From contig CAZUVT010000006.1 in NCBI GenBank assembly GCA_964623925.1, forward strand, positions 1-31,539: a DNA stretch of 31,539 nt, given 5' to 3'. Source of the stretch: CATJXY01 sp964623925 (GTDB lineage: Bacteria > Bacillota_I > Bacilli_A > Erysipelotrichales > Erysipelotrichaceae). A program made the translations under genes and the position numbers. Positions 1 through 8,434 of this stretch are shown here, in pieces; within the stretch, counting starts at the first letter, position 1, and every line of letters begins with the position of its first letter. Under the pieces are notes generated by a model, which did not search any database, was not told the origin of the DNA, and saw nothing but the letters and a program-made list of their open reading frames with translations.

Positions 1-27
1 ATAAGCCTTTTAGGCGTTAAGGAAAAA

Positions 28-46
28 CCACCAGCTATGCTGGTGG
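28..46. repeat. Perfect 8-bp hairpin at left edge
   Basis: Two 8-base arms (28-35 and 39-46) are exact reverse complements around a 3-base loop. No clear U-tract follows, so it is a poor match to a textbook intrinsic terminator. It could end the transcript of a gene outside the window, or be a REP-like or IS200/IS605-type end hairpin. The sequence alone does not decide between these. Confidence 0.55.
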
Positions 47-80
47 ATAATTATTGAAAAATAAAGGAGTGTTGAATAGA

Positions 81-449
81 ATGACAGATATCATCATCTT
101 AATCGGAATCGTTTTGTTGAGTTTGATCGGCTTGAAAGCTGTGATTTCTCATACAAAAGGAGAGGGAACCGGATGTTGCAATACATCTGATAAACCGCTT
201 GTAATCAAGAAAAATTATCGTGGGAAAATAGTAAACAAGATACTTTTTGAAATCAGAGGAATGAATTGCGAGCACTGCCGGATCAAAGTTCAAAATGAAA
301 TTAATAATATTCAGGGAATCGTTGGTTTTGTCGATTTGAAAAAAGGACAAGCCATGCTAGAGTGCGAGAGAGAAATCGATCCGGATCTCATCATCGAATG
401 TGTTGAAAAAATCGGATATCAGGCCATTTATCTCTCTACAAAAAACTAG
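81..449 (+). CDS. Membrane-anchored heavy-metal-associated (HMA) domain protein
   Basis: A 122-residue protein that probably binds a soft metal such as copper and displays it at the membrane. Residues 4-22 form one hydrophobic N-terminal helix. A Cys-Cys pair follows at 32-33, and a C-terminal HMA ferredoxin-like domain carries the metal motif GMNCEHC at 60-66 (C63 and C66). I chose the ATG at 81 because AAGGAG at 64-69 sits correctly before it; in-frame TTG and GTG codons upstream have no suitable site. Small proteins of this TM-CysCys-HMA layout usually accompany copper ATPases or FeoB, but the upstream neighbour is outside the window. Its stop codon overlaps the stop of the convergent oxidoreductase. 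The family call is confident; the metal is inferred. Confidence 0.85.
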   Translation: MTDIIILIGIVLLSLIGLKAVISHTKGEGTGCCNTSDKPLVIKKNYRGKIVNKILFEIRGMNCEHCRIKVQNEINNIQGIVGFVDLKKGQAMLECEREIDPDLIIECVEKIGYQAIYLSTKN

Positions 450-1894
450 AATTCAGTGAAATCATCAATCTTGATGGAAATCTGAGCTGGTCCGTCGATT
501 AAATTTCCCTTGTAGTCAAATCTTGAACCGTGACATGGGCAATCCCATGTCTTTTCATTTGGATTCCAAGTCAGCTGACATCCTAAATGAGGGCATCGTG
601 AGCTGACGATATAGATTTCTTCTTCTGACTTTTTATAGACACCATAGCTTTGTTCGTGAATGTTAATGATTCCGCCATGACCTATAGGAAGTTTGGAAAT
701 CGAATCTTCCGGAAGAGTCAGATTTTCCAGTGCAAGTCCTTTGGCAGCAGAAATACTATTTTGAATTAAAGGGGAGATGGATGCTGAATTAAACCGATTT
801 GGATTAAAGATCGTCTTGTTTTCATCATGATCAAAGATCATTTGGGAGATGATCTTTGCGGCAACCATGGCGGTAGTCATCCCCCATTTGTTGTAGCCGG
901 TAGCGACATACCAGTCCGGACGGCTGGCGGCATATTGACCGATATACGGAACATGATCCAATGTCATGCAGTCTTGAGCAGACCAGTTGCAGATAATAGA
1001 AGAATACGGAAAAATCGATTGAGCTGTTTCTGATAATTGAATATAATTATCCTTTTCCATTTTTTCACCGCAGCGATGACTCATGCCGCCAAAGATCAAA
1101 CCATATTTTGAGTTTCTAAAAGAAAGTCCGTCTTCATCAATGCTCAAAAAACAGCCATCTAACTTGGATGTATGATCTAGAGCTAAACAGCTTGTACGGC
1201 TTTGATGCATTCTTGCAAAATAGAGTCCCGGAAAATTAATAAAAGGGAAATGACAGGCGAAAACGATTTTTTGTGCCTGAATTGTATGCGATTCAGTAAA
1301 GATCGTATTATCTTTGACTTGAGTGACTTTTGTCTTTTCATAGATCTCATGTTTTTCACTGATTGCTTTCATGAATTGCATGGGATCAAACTGTGCCTGA
1401 TTTTTTAAGGTAATACCGCATGAGGTTTCAAAGGGAAGTGAGAGATGATCATCATAAAAGGGATCTAAACCGCACAACCGGGCACTGTTAATCTCATCTT
1501 GAATCATTTTATCTTGTTTTTTCGTATACAGGGTTGATGTAGTTCTTTGAAAATCACATTCAATGTGTTGATCAAAGATCAATTTTTCATAATCAGTGAT
1601 GGCCTCCAGATTCATAAGGGCGTATTGCTTAGCCTGATCCAGATCAAAATCTTGAATTAGTTTTTGATAGATCAAATCATGCTGGGCAGAGATCTTTGCA
1701 GTCGATTTACCACTCTGTCCGCTTCCTATGCGATTGGCCTCAATCAATACGGACTTAATTCCTTTCTCTTTCAGTTTTTCTGCGATGAGGAGTCCGCTGA
1801 TTCCGGCACCGATAATCGCGACATCAGTTTCGAGATCATGCTGAAGTGAAGGTCTTTTATCGATGATACAATTTTTTTGCCAGATAGATTTCAT
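446..1894 (-). CDS. FAD-dependent oxidoreductase with C-terminal Rieske [2Fe-2S] domain
   Basis: A 482-residue two-domain redox enzyme. The N-terminal DAO-type FAD domain has the dinucleotide motif GAGISG at residues 29-34, followed by a Gly/Ser-rich stretch typical of amine and glycine oxidase-like flavoproteins. The last ~90 residues form a Rieske domain with the cluster-binding pairs CPH and CPCHG. The layout resembles the Bacillus YhfW type, whose substrate is not known to me. The start is the ATG at 1892-1894, preceded by a weak GGTGA. A GTG three codons earlier (1901-1903) has no site and was not used. It is convergent with the HMA gene and divergent from the MFS gene. The fusion suggests electrons pass between the iron-sulfur cluster and FAD; donor and acceptor are unknown. 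Confidence 0.88.
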   Translation of the reverse strand: MKSIWQKNCIIDKRPSLQHDLETDVAIIGAGISGLLIAEKLKEKGIKSVLIEANRIGSGQSGKSTAKISAQHDLIYQKLIQDFDLDQAKQYALMNLEAITDYEKLIFDQHIECDFQRTTSTLYTKKQDKMIQDEINSARLCGLDPFYDDHLSLPFETSCGITLKNQAQFDPMQFMKAISEKHEIYEKTKVTQVKDNTIFTESHTIQAQKIVFACHFPFINFPGLYFARMHQSRTSCLALDHTSKLDGCFLSIDEDGLSFRNSKYGLIFGGMSHRCGEKMEKDNYIQLSETAQSIFPYSSIICNWSAQDCMTLDHVPYIGQYAASRPDWYVATGYNKWGMTTAMVAAKIISQMIFDHDENKTIFNPNRFNSASISPLIQNSISAAKGLALENLTLPEDSISKLPIGHGGIINIHEQSYGVYKKSEEEIYIVSSRCPHLGCQLTWNPNEKTWDCPCHGSRFDYKGNLIDGPAQISIKIDDFTEF

Positions 1895-1946
1895 ATTTTT
1901 CACCGTTATTATTATGAATCATCTTTAAAATTGCATTCGTGAATCA

Positions 1947-1975
1947 TTGCACTGAATATAAAATTATGATAGACT
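1947..1975 (+). promoter_or_regulatory. Possible sigma-A promoter of the MFS gene
   Basis: TTGCAC (1947-1952), a 17-base spacer, then TAGACT (1970-1975) lie in the divergent intergenic region about 110 bases before the MFS start. The hexamers are imperfect, so this is only a candidate. Confidence 0.3.
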
Positions 1976-2086
1976 ATGAAAAACGGAAAGAGGATCATTT
2001 CATGGCAAATTGATAAAGGATTGATAAAAACTAAGTTGAATCAGATCCAGCATTGGATGTTTTTATTGACCTTTAGGAGATTTTAA

Positions 2087-3244
2087 ATGAAAAAAAATAA
2101 AAAAATATTATTTATTCTGGCCTTTCTTCAGGGAATGGTTTTTTATGCATCAATTTCAACCTTGTATCGACAAGCGGCACATTTATCCTTGAGGGAAATC
2201 GGGATTATTGAAGCAATCTCGCTTTTTCTCAGCTTGAGTTTTGAGATTCCTTGGGGAGTTTTAGCAGATCGTTTCGGTTATAAGAAGACGATGATCATTT
2301 GCAACAGTCTTTATTTCTTATCAAAAGTAGTTTTCTATTATGCAGATAGTTTTCTCTCATTTCTTTTTGAAAGGGTCCTGTTAAGTCTTGCCCTTGCCGG
2401 CATTTCCGGAGTGGATACGGCCATGCTTTATTTGTCTTGTGATAAAGAAGAGAGTCAAAAAGTATTCGGCATCTACTATAATCTCGGGAATATGGGATTA
2501 ATATTTTCATCGCTCATATATTCTTTGTTTTTTAAAGGGAATTTCCGCTTAGCTGCATGGGCGACCTGTGTTCCATATTTTATAGCCATGCTTCTCAGTT
2601 TCTTTTTGGAGGAAGTAAAACATGAACCTTTGGAGCATTCTCTCAAGGAACTTTTCAAAATGATTTTCAGTACACTAAAAGAGAAAAATACCGTTTTACT
2701 TTTGATCGGTGCAGGATTATTTACGGAAGCGATCCGTGAAGTCACCACTTTTTTGAACCAGCTCCTTTACGTGGAGTCCTCAGTTTCCAATGAACTGTTC
2801 GGATTTATCCACGCCGGGATGATTTGTATCGGATTTCTCTCCCTTTTTTCTGATTCTTTTACTCATAGAGTGGGAAGAAAGAAATTTCTTCAATTGATCA
2901 CCATTTTATCACTAGGTTCTTGTTTAACGATCTATCAATTTAAAATAGGGTGGTGCTGTATTGTTTCAATTGCCGTGTTAGAAGGAATTTCAGCCTTATT
3001 CTATCCGCTTCTTCAAACGATTCAAAATGAACGTGTAATCGTTTTTCAAAGAGCCACTCAATTAAGTGTCTTTATGATCTTGATGGAATTGATACAGATG
3101 GTAGTTGATATCACTATTTTCGAAGCGGCTGAAAGAAATCTGGGATATTCAGTGATTCTGAGTTTTCTGTTGTGTCTGATCGGAGGAATCCTGATTATAA
3201 AAAATGCCGGATCAGAACATTTAAAGAACGATCGGAATGTATAA
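2087..3244 (+). CDS. MFS family transporter (probable drug/solute exporter)
   Basis: A 385-residue hydrophobic protein with about 12 predicted membrane helices, the usual size for a compact major facilitator exporter. The loop after helix 2 carries a motif A-like sequence, GVLADRFGYKK, and the central loop before helix 8 carries a second basic motif (HRVGRKK). The start ATG has TAGGAG at 2074-2079. It stands alone between a divergent flavoprotein gene and a convergent glf gene, with a bidirectional terminator after it. The substrate cannot be read from the sequence; drug efflux is the common role for such short MFS proteins, but this is inference. Confidence 0.85.
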   Translation: MKKNKKILFILAFLQGMVFYASISTLYRQAAHLSLREIGIIEAISLFLSLSFEIPWGVLADRFGYKKTMIICNSLYFLSKVVFYYADSFLSFLFERVLLSLALAGISGVDTAMLYLSCDKEESQKVFGIYYNLGNMGLIFSSLIYSLFFKGNFRLAAWATCVPYFIAMLLSFFLEEVKHEPLEHSLKELFKMIFSTLKEKNTVLLLIGAGLFTEAIREVTTFLNQLLYVESSVSNELFGFIHAGMICIGFLSLFSDSFTHRVGRKKFLQLITILSLGSCLTIYQFKIGWCCIVSIAVLEGISALFYPLLQTIQNERVIVFQRATQLSVFMILMELIQMVVDITIFEAAERNLGYSVILSFLLCLIGGILIIKNAGSEHLKNDRNV

Positions 3245-3249
3245 AAAAC

Positions 3250-3280
3250 AGGTCATCGTGATTTTGCGATGACCTTCAAT
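3250..3280. terminator. Bidirectional terminator between MFS gene and glf
   Basis: Arms 3250-3258 and 3267-3275 are perfect 9-base complements around an 8-base loop. A T-rich run lies on the right and an A-rich run on the left, so it can stop transcription from both convergent genes. Confidence 0.8.
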
Positions 3281-3281
3281 T

Positions 3282-4382
3282 TTATTTCTTTAATTCCTGA
3301 TTGGCTAGAATAAGCGCTTCTTTGATGATGTGGTGCATATCAAAGTATTTATACATTCCTAAACGTCCGCCAAACAGAATGTTCTCTTCTTTGTCTGCCA
3401 GTTCCTTATATTTATTATACAGCGTATTATTCCTGTCATCATTCATCGGATAATAAGGCTCGTCTCCTTTTTTCCATGAAGCAGGATATTCTCTTGTGAT
3501 CACAGTTTGTTCTTGTGTACCGAATTCAAAATGCTTATGTTCGATGATGCGTGTATATGGAACTTCATAATCTGTATAATTAACGACAGCATTTCCTTGA
3601 TAATTATCTATATTTAATGTTTCTGTTTCAAAACGGAGAGTACGATATTCCAATGCATCGAAACAGTAATCATAGAATTCATCGATCATTCCTGTAAATA
3701 ATACCTTTTTTGCGGAATTCATCAATTCATCTTTATGTTCGAAGAAATCACAATTTAAACGAACTTCGCAATCCTCAAGCATTTTTTCGACGATCTGAGT
3801 ATAACCGCCGATTGGAATACCCTGATATTTATCATTGAAATAGTTGTTGTCATAAGTGAAGCGGACCGGTAGACGCTTGATGATAAAAGATGGAAGTTCA
3901 GTGCATTTTCTTCCCCATTGCTTTTGCGTGTAGCCTTTGACCAGTTTTTCATAAATGTCTTTTCCGACAAGAGAAATCGCCTGTTCTTCAAGATTCTGCG
4001 GATCTGTGATCTGGGATTCCCGGATCTGCTTTTGAATGATTGCTTTTGCTTCGTCTGGAGTTACAACATTCCAAAGCTTGTTGAATGTATTCATATTAAA
4101 AGGCATGTTGTAGAGTTCATCTTTGTAACGGGCAACCGGACTGTTTGTATAGCGATTGAATTCTGCAAACTGCTGAATGTAATCCCAAACTTCCTTATCG
4201 CTTGTATGAAAAATATGAGCTCCATATTCATGCACCTGAATTCCCTCTACTTCTTTTGTATAAATATTTCCGGCAACATGATTTCTTTTATCGATAACCA
4301 GACATTTTTTTCCTGCCTTTGTTGCTTCGTGGGCAAAGACAGCTCCAAATAATCCTGCACCTACAATTAAATAATCAAACAT
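3282..4382 (-). CDS. glf: UDP-galactopyranose mutase
   Basis: A 366-residue flavoenzyme that interconverts UDP-galactopyranose and UDP-galactofuranose, the precursor of galactofuranose in surface glycans; it acts in the cytoplasm. The N-terminal FAD motif GAGLFG is at residues 8-13. The family signature HEYGAHIFHT is at 51-60, and the C-terminal FGGRLGMYKYFDMHH is characteristic of Glf. Length matches bacterial Glf (about 360-390). The start ATG (4380-4382) has GGAGG eight bases upstream; the 13 extra in-frame codons upstream have no ribosome site. No galactofuranosyltransferase or glycan cluster lies beside it, so it is an orphan copy here. Confidence 0.96.
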   Translation of the reverse strand: MFDYLIVGAGLFGAVFAHEATKAGKKCLVIDKRNHVAGNIYTKEVEGIQVHEYGAHIFHTSDKEVWDYIQQFAEFNRYTNSPVARYKDELYNMPFNMNTFNKLWNVVTPDEAKAIIQKQIRESQITDPQNLEEQAISLVGKDIYEKLVKGYTQKQWGRKCTELPSFIIKRLPVRFTYDNNYFNDKYQGIPIGGYTQIVEKMLEDCEVRLNCDFFEHKDELMNSAKKVLFTGMIDEFYDYCFDALEYRTLRFETETLNIDNYQGNAVVNYTDYEVPYTRIIEHKHFEFGTQEQTVITREYPASWKKGDEPYYPMNDDRNNTLYNKYKELADKEENILFGGRLGMYKYFDMHHIIKEALILANQELKK

Positions 4383-4558
4383 GATCCTATTCCTCCAAAT
4401 TTTATAAACATAGTATATCATACTTTTTTTATATTCTGTTTATAAAATTTCGGGATACAAGGGATTGATTTGAAATTTCCAAAGTTTAAAAACTAAATAC
4501 AATGAAGTGTACAGATCATACTTAGCATCAATAATAATCACGAGAGAACAGCAGTTAT

Positions 4559-5380
4559 TTAATGTTTTTTGTTTTTGATTTCTTTCAATCTTTGAAAGAT
4601 AGCGTTATATCGGATCGACTTTGCATCCGGGAAGGCACGAAGAAGACGATGATTTTCAAGACGGTCATGAAGGATCTTTTCATATTCTTTTTTCAACTTT
4701 TCTAACTGCTCTTTTTTTAACAAGACATTTTCTTTTATTTCTACCGCTCTTTCTTTCAAATCATTTCCGATTTCCATCGTTTCCATTGTTTTATCAAAGA
4801 GTTTAAGTCCGATTTCATCAGAAAGGTTTTTGATAAAACGACTCATTTTATCAAGCTGTTCAAGGTCATGGTTGAATTTCAATATTGCAGCAATCGTAAC
4901 AAGGAAATCATAAATAAAAAGGATGCAAATCAAAATAATCAGATTGGTTTTGAACGGAGGGGGAATCAAATTGACAAGAGCGATGATGAGTGGGTGAAAG
5001 AGATCCACGATCAAAATACATGCAAATCCCCATAGGATAGAAAATCTTGCACAGACATAGCCTTTAAAGTTAAGAGGTTCAAGGCTGTAATCCCACCAAT
5101 TTGTATGAAAGAGCTTTTCCAGGACAAATCCTGTAAGCCCTTCTAAAAGTGTTGTTAACAAGACTGATCCGCAAAACAGAATTAAAATATGATCTTTGAT
5201 TGGTGTGAGACAGAAAAGAACGAGGATGGCGCCAAATCCGTAAATCGGACACACCGGGCCGTTTAAGAAGCCTCGGTTGATGAATCCTTCATTTTTCAAG
5301 GCGGCAAAAATGACTTCCAAACACCAGCCTAAAAAAGCATAGATGAAAAAGTACCAAAGAACTTGAACACTGTTATTCAT
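4559..5380 (-). CDS. PF06541 (CmpB-type, putative ABC transporter permease) membrane protein
   Basis: A 273-residue protein. The N-terminal half has 5-6 membrane helices and family signatures: FLGWCLEVIFAALK near the start, NRGFLNGPVCPIYGFG, and WWDYS..NFKGYVCARFSILWG. These match the putative ABC-transporter type IV (CmpB/DUF1113-like) family, whose biochemical role is not established. The last ~90 residues are charged and helical (heptad-rich Leu/Lys/Glu), probably a cytoplasmic coiled coil. The start at 5378-5380 has GAGGG upstream. A promoter at 5408-5436 excludes the longer in-frame starts, which lie within it. Monocistronic; the function is unknown. Confidence 0.8.
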   Translation of the reverse strand: MNNSVQVLWYFFIYAFLGWCLEVIFAALKNEGFINRGFLNGPVCPIYGFGAILVLFCLTPIKDHILILFCGSVLLTTLLEGLTGFVLEKLFHTNWWDYSLEPLNFKGYVCARFSILWGFACILIVDLFHPLIIALVNLIPPPFKTNLIILICILFIYDFLVTIAAILKFNHDLEQLDKMSRFIKNLSDEIGLKLFDKTMETMEIGNDLKERAVEIKENVLLKKEQLEKLKKEYEKILHDRLENHRLLRAFPDAKSIRYNAIFQRLKEIKNKKH

Positions 5381-5407
5381 AGTTTCCCTCATTTCATAAT
5401 ATAGGAT

Positions 5408-5436
5408 ATTATAATCTCGTTTCATATCCATGGCAA
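5408..5436 (-). promoter_or_regulatory. Sigma-A promoter of the PF06541 gene
   Basis: On the minus strand TTGCCA (5431-5436), a 17-base spacer and a perfect TATAAT (5408-5413) lie about 28 bases before the chosen ATG. This gives a leader of about 20 bases carrying the GAGGG site and fixes the start at 5380. Confidence 0.75.
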
Positions 5437-5533
5437 GTGTAAAAAACGAGGAGATTTCTGATCTATAGAAATGAAAGGAATATACTTTTTGAAAAAAAGA
5501 GGTTACAATAAAAGACAGCAGGAGGAATTAAAT

Positions 5534-6958
5534 ATGAAAAGTGAATTTTCAAGATATCTTGCATCCAAACAGCAGGATTGCGAAGTGTTGATTTCTTTAC
5601 TTTTGGAACATTATGATTATGCAAGTGTATTGGCCAGTGATGTAAGCGGAACCTCTTTTTCGGTATCAAGAAGACAGAAAGGGATTCGCGAAGTTTCTCT
5701 GGCTGAACGCGGGTTCGTTGTGAGAGTGTATAAAAATGGTTTGTACAGTGAATATTCATTTAATGTTTTTGAAGATGTTCAAGAAACAGCAGATAAAATA
5801 ATCAGGGAATTGGATGAACAGCTGGCGATATTGAGTGCGGTTCATATCGATGTTTTGAATACCCCTGAAATAGAAGAGGAAATTGTTTCCATTTTCGAAG
5901 AAAAGGAAGTGGCGGAACTGCCTAATTCTGTTTCTTTTGAAACAGTCATGAATAAGTTGACTGATATCAGCAACAAAGGATTAAGTCTCAGTGAAAATCT
6001 TTTGGAATGCATGTGTCGGGTAACCATGACGCAAATCAGCAAGATGTTTATTTCTCAAAGCAAGAAATTGAAACAGAGTTATATCATTTCTGAAGGAATG
6101 ATCGGAGCTTTGGGAAGAAAAGGAAATAAGACTCAGATGGATTATCAGAGCTATTCCGGATTAAAAGGGGCTGAAATCTTAACAGAAATGGGAAATGATG
6201 TTGAGCGTGTCATCAGAAATGTCGAGGAATTGCTGGATGCGAAGCGTGTTGAACCGGGCGAATATGACTTGATCTGTACTCCGGAAGTGGCCGGATTGAT
6301 TGCCCATGAGGCGTTCGGACATGGAGTGGAGATGGATATGTTTGTTAAAAACAGAGCTTTGGCAAAAGAATATATCGATAAGCGTGTGGCCAGTGATCTG
6401 GTAAATATGCATGACGGTGCCCTGACTGTTCAAAATACCTCTTCTTATGCGTTTGATGATGAGGGAACGATCGGACAGGATACGATCATCATTCAAAATG
6501 GTATTTTAAAGAAGGGCCTTGCCGATATGCTCAGTGCTCTTCGCTTGAATGTAAAGCCAAGTGGAAACGGCAAGCGGGAATCCTTTGAAAGAAAAGCTTA
6601 TGCCCGAATGACAAATACGATTTTTATGCCGGGTACGGATACTTTAGAAGAGATGATTAAATCTATCAAGCATGGATATTATCTGGAAGGGATGCAAAGC
6701 GGCATGGAAGATCCAAAGCATTGGGGTATTCAATGCATGCTTACAAAAGGTAGAGAGATCAAAGACGGCAAATTTACAGGGGTCGTCGTTTCACCGGTAA
6801 TCATGACCGGATATGTTCTGGATCTTTTAAAATCAATTTCAATGGTTTCAGATACAGTTGAGGTATTCGGATCCGGTATGTGCGGAAAAGGATATAAGGA
6901 ATGGGTCAAGGTCAGTGATGGAGGTCCTTATTTGAAAGCGAAAGGAAGATTGGGATAA
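5534..6958 (+). CDS. tldD: Metalloprotease TldD
   Basis: A 474-residue zinc metalloprotease, the catalytic half of the TldD/TldE heterodimer. That complex degrades or trims unfolded peptides and in some bacteria matures peptide antibiotics. The catalytic HExxxH motif is HEAFGH at residues 258-263, within AGLIAHEAFGHGVEMD. The C-terminal beta-rich domain ends with the family-typical CGKGYKEWVKVSDGGP. The start is the ATG at 5534 after a strong AGGAGGAA (5520-5526); upstream in-frame ATGs lack such a site. It is fused translationally to its partner by a 1-base overlap (TAATG at 6956-6960). Confidence 0.95.
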   Translation: MKSEFSRYLASKQQDCEVLISLLLEHYDYASVLASDVSGTSFSVSRRQKGIREVSLAERGFVVRVYKNGLYSEYSFNVFEDVQETADKIIRELDEQLAILSAVHIDVLNTPEIEEEIVSIFEEKEVAELPNSVSFETVMNKLTDISNKGLSLSENLLECMCRVTMTQISKMFISQSKKLKQSYIISEGMIGALGRKGNKTQMDYQSYSGLKGAEILTEMGNDVERVIRNVEELLDAKRVEPGEYDLICTPEVAGLIAHEAFGHGVEMDMFVKNRALAKEYIDKRVASDLVNMHDGALTVQNTSSYAFDDEGTIGQDTIIIQNGILKKGLADMLSALRLNVKPSGNGKRESFERKAYARMTNTIFMPGTDTLEEMIKSIKHGYYLEGMQSGMEDPKHWGIQCMLTKGREIKDGKFTGVVVSPVIMTGYVLDLLKSISMVSDTVEVFGSGMCGKGYKEWVKVSDGGPYLKAKGRLG

Positions 6959-8244
6959 TGATAGAAACAGTATTGGATATACTTAAGAAAAGTGATGCGG
7001 ATGATTATAAGATTGTCTTTAGTAAAACGACATCAAATGAGTTTTTCTTTATTCGTCATCAGTTGGATATGAATCGTAAAAAAGAAGTTGAACACATTCA
7101 ATTGACAGTCTTTAAGAAAATTGAAGACGGAGCCTTTTTAGGAAGTTCAACATGTGAGATTCATCCGACGATGAGCGCTGATGAAATTGAGACGGCAGTC
7201 AAAAATCTTTGCATCAGTGCATCTTATGTCAAAAATCCGATGTATGCTTTAAATCGGGCAGATCATCGTGAAATCGCCGAGAAAGAGCGTGTTGATGCCA
7301 AAGCGGCGGCCGTTGATGTGATCAAAGCCGTACAGTCGTGTGCTGAAAATCAAAATGAAATGATTAATTCCTATGAGATTTTTGTGAATGAAAAAGAAAC
7401 CCGGATTATTAATTCTCAAGGCGTGGATGTTTCTTATTCAAGTATTGACAGCATGTGCGAGATCGTGGTCAACGCCAAGAATGGAGATCATGAAGTTGAA
7501 CTGTACCGCAATTATGTATTCGGTACTTGTGATCAGGAATATTTGAAATCAGAAATCGAGCAGACACTTCAGATCGGAAAAGATCGATTGAATGCAAAAA
7601 ACACGCCGAATTTGAAAAAGGGAACAGTTCTTCTGAGCGGAAAAAATGTTTGCAGTCTCATGCGTTACTATATTGCAAGATGCAATGTTCAGAACCTGTA
7701 TTCCGGAATTTCAGATTTTGAATTGAATGGACCGATTGCAAAGGAAGAAAGCTGCGGGGATAAGATCACGTTGACTGGCTGTGCTTCCTTAAAGAATTCC
7801 GGAAGCAATGCAGCTTATGATTCAGATGGACATAAGATCGAAAACAGAGTTTTGATTGAAGAGAATATCTGCCGCAATTTCTGGGGAAATCAGCAATTCA
7901 GTCAATATGTCGGAAAAAGCGAGCCATGTATTTTCAGTAATTTTAAAGTCAATGGCGGCAGTAAAAGTATTGATGAATTGAAAAGTCAGCCTTATTTGGA
8001 AGCAGTTGAATTCAGCGACTTTCAAACTGATCCGACATCCGGAGATTTTGCCGGTGAGATCCGATTGGCGTATTATTTTGATGGAGAGAAGATCATTCCG
8101 GTAAGCGGGGGATCGATTTCCGGAAATATGCAGGATGTTCAAAAGAGTTTCTTGCTTTCGAAAGAACTGAAACAGCATAATAATATGATCGTTCCGGATA
8201 CGGTCTGCCTGTTTGATGTCAATATTACGGGAATTGAAGAATAA
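6958..8244 (+). CDS. pmbA: TldE/PmbA, non-catalytic partner of TldD
   Basis: A 428-residue TldD/PmbA-family protein that lacks the HExxxH motif present in its upstream neighbour. It should therefore be the non-catalytic TldE subunit that completes the heterodimer and its peptide channel. Family features include the late GDFAGEIRLAYYFDGEKIIPVSGGSISGN stretch (about residues 360-390). The ATG overlaps the tldD stop by one base, so the two subunits are translationally coupled. A terminator follows at 8273-8312. No precursor-peptide gene or RiPP enzyme is visible nearby, which favours a housekeeping peptide-degradation role over antibiotic maturation. Confidence 0.92.
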   Translation: MIETVLDILKKSDADDYKIVFSKTTSNEFFFIRHQLDMNRKKEVEHIQLTVFKKIEDGAFLGSSTCEIHPTMSADEIETAVKNLCISASYVKNPMYALNRADHREIAEKERVDAKAAAVDVIKAVQSCAENQNEMINSYEIFVNEKETRIINSQGVDVSYSSIDSMCEIVVNAKNGDHEVELYRNYVFGTCDQEYLKSEIEQTLQIGKDRLNAKNTPNLKKGTVLLSGKNVCSLMRYYIARCNVQNLYSGISDFELNGPIAKEESCGDKITLTGCASLKNSGSNAAYDSDGHKIENRVLIEENICRNFWGNQQFSQYVGKSEPCIFSNFKVNGGSKSIDELKSQPYLEAVEFSDFQTDPTSGDFAGEIRLAYYFDGEKIIPVSGGSISGNMQDVQKSFLLSKELKQHNNMIVPDTVCLFDVNITGIEE

Positions 8245-8272
8245 GGTTCAAAATTCAGAGATGAAAGAAGAT

Positions 8273-8312
8273 AACCTCTTGAGATCCAATCGATTTCAGG
8301 AGGTTGTTTTTA
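8273..8312 (+). terminator. Terminator after tldE
   Basis: A roughly 12-bp stem with two G-U pairs (arms 8273-8284 and 8294-8305) is followed by GTTTTTA. Confidence 0.7.
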
Positions 8313-8355
8313 TCGGAAAGCAGACATTTTCCTGTTTTTGTGAGGGCTAGATTTG

Positions 8356-8384
8356 TTGCAAAGTTCACAATAAAAAGGTATCAT
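8356..8384 (+). promoter_or_regulatory. Candidate promoter of the YbhN/MprF-like gene
   Basis: TTGCAA (8356-8361) and TATCAT (8379-8384) are 17 bases apart. An overlapping perfect TATAAT (8384-8389) has no well-spaced -35, so the exact -10 is uncertain. Confidence 0.4.
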
Positions 8385-8434
8385 ATAATCATCATTTTGT
8401 TTTGAACGCCGGGAGATAGAAAGGAGAAAAACCA

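Noticed and set aside
3918..4352. 144-residue reading frame on the plus strand opposite glf
   Set aside because: It is a shadow of a well-supported glf gene, has no ribosome site and no recognisable domain.
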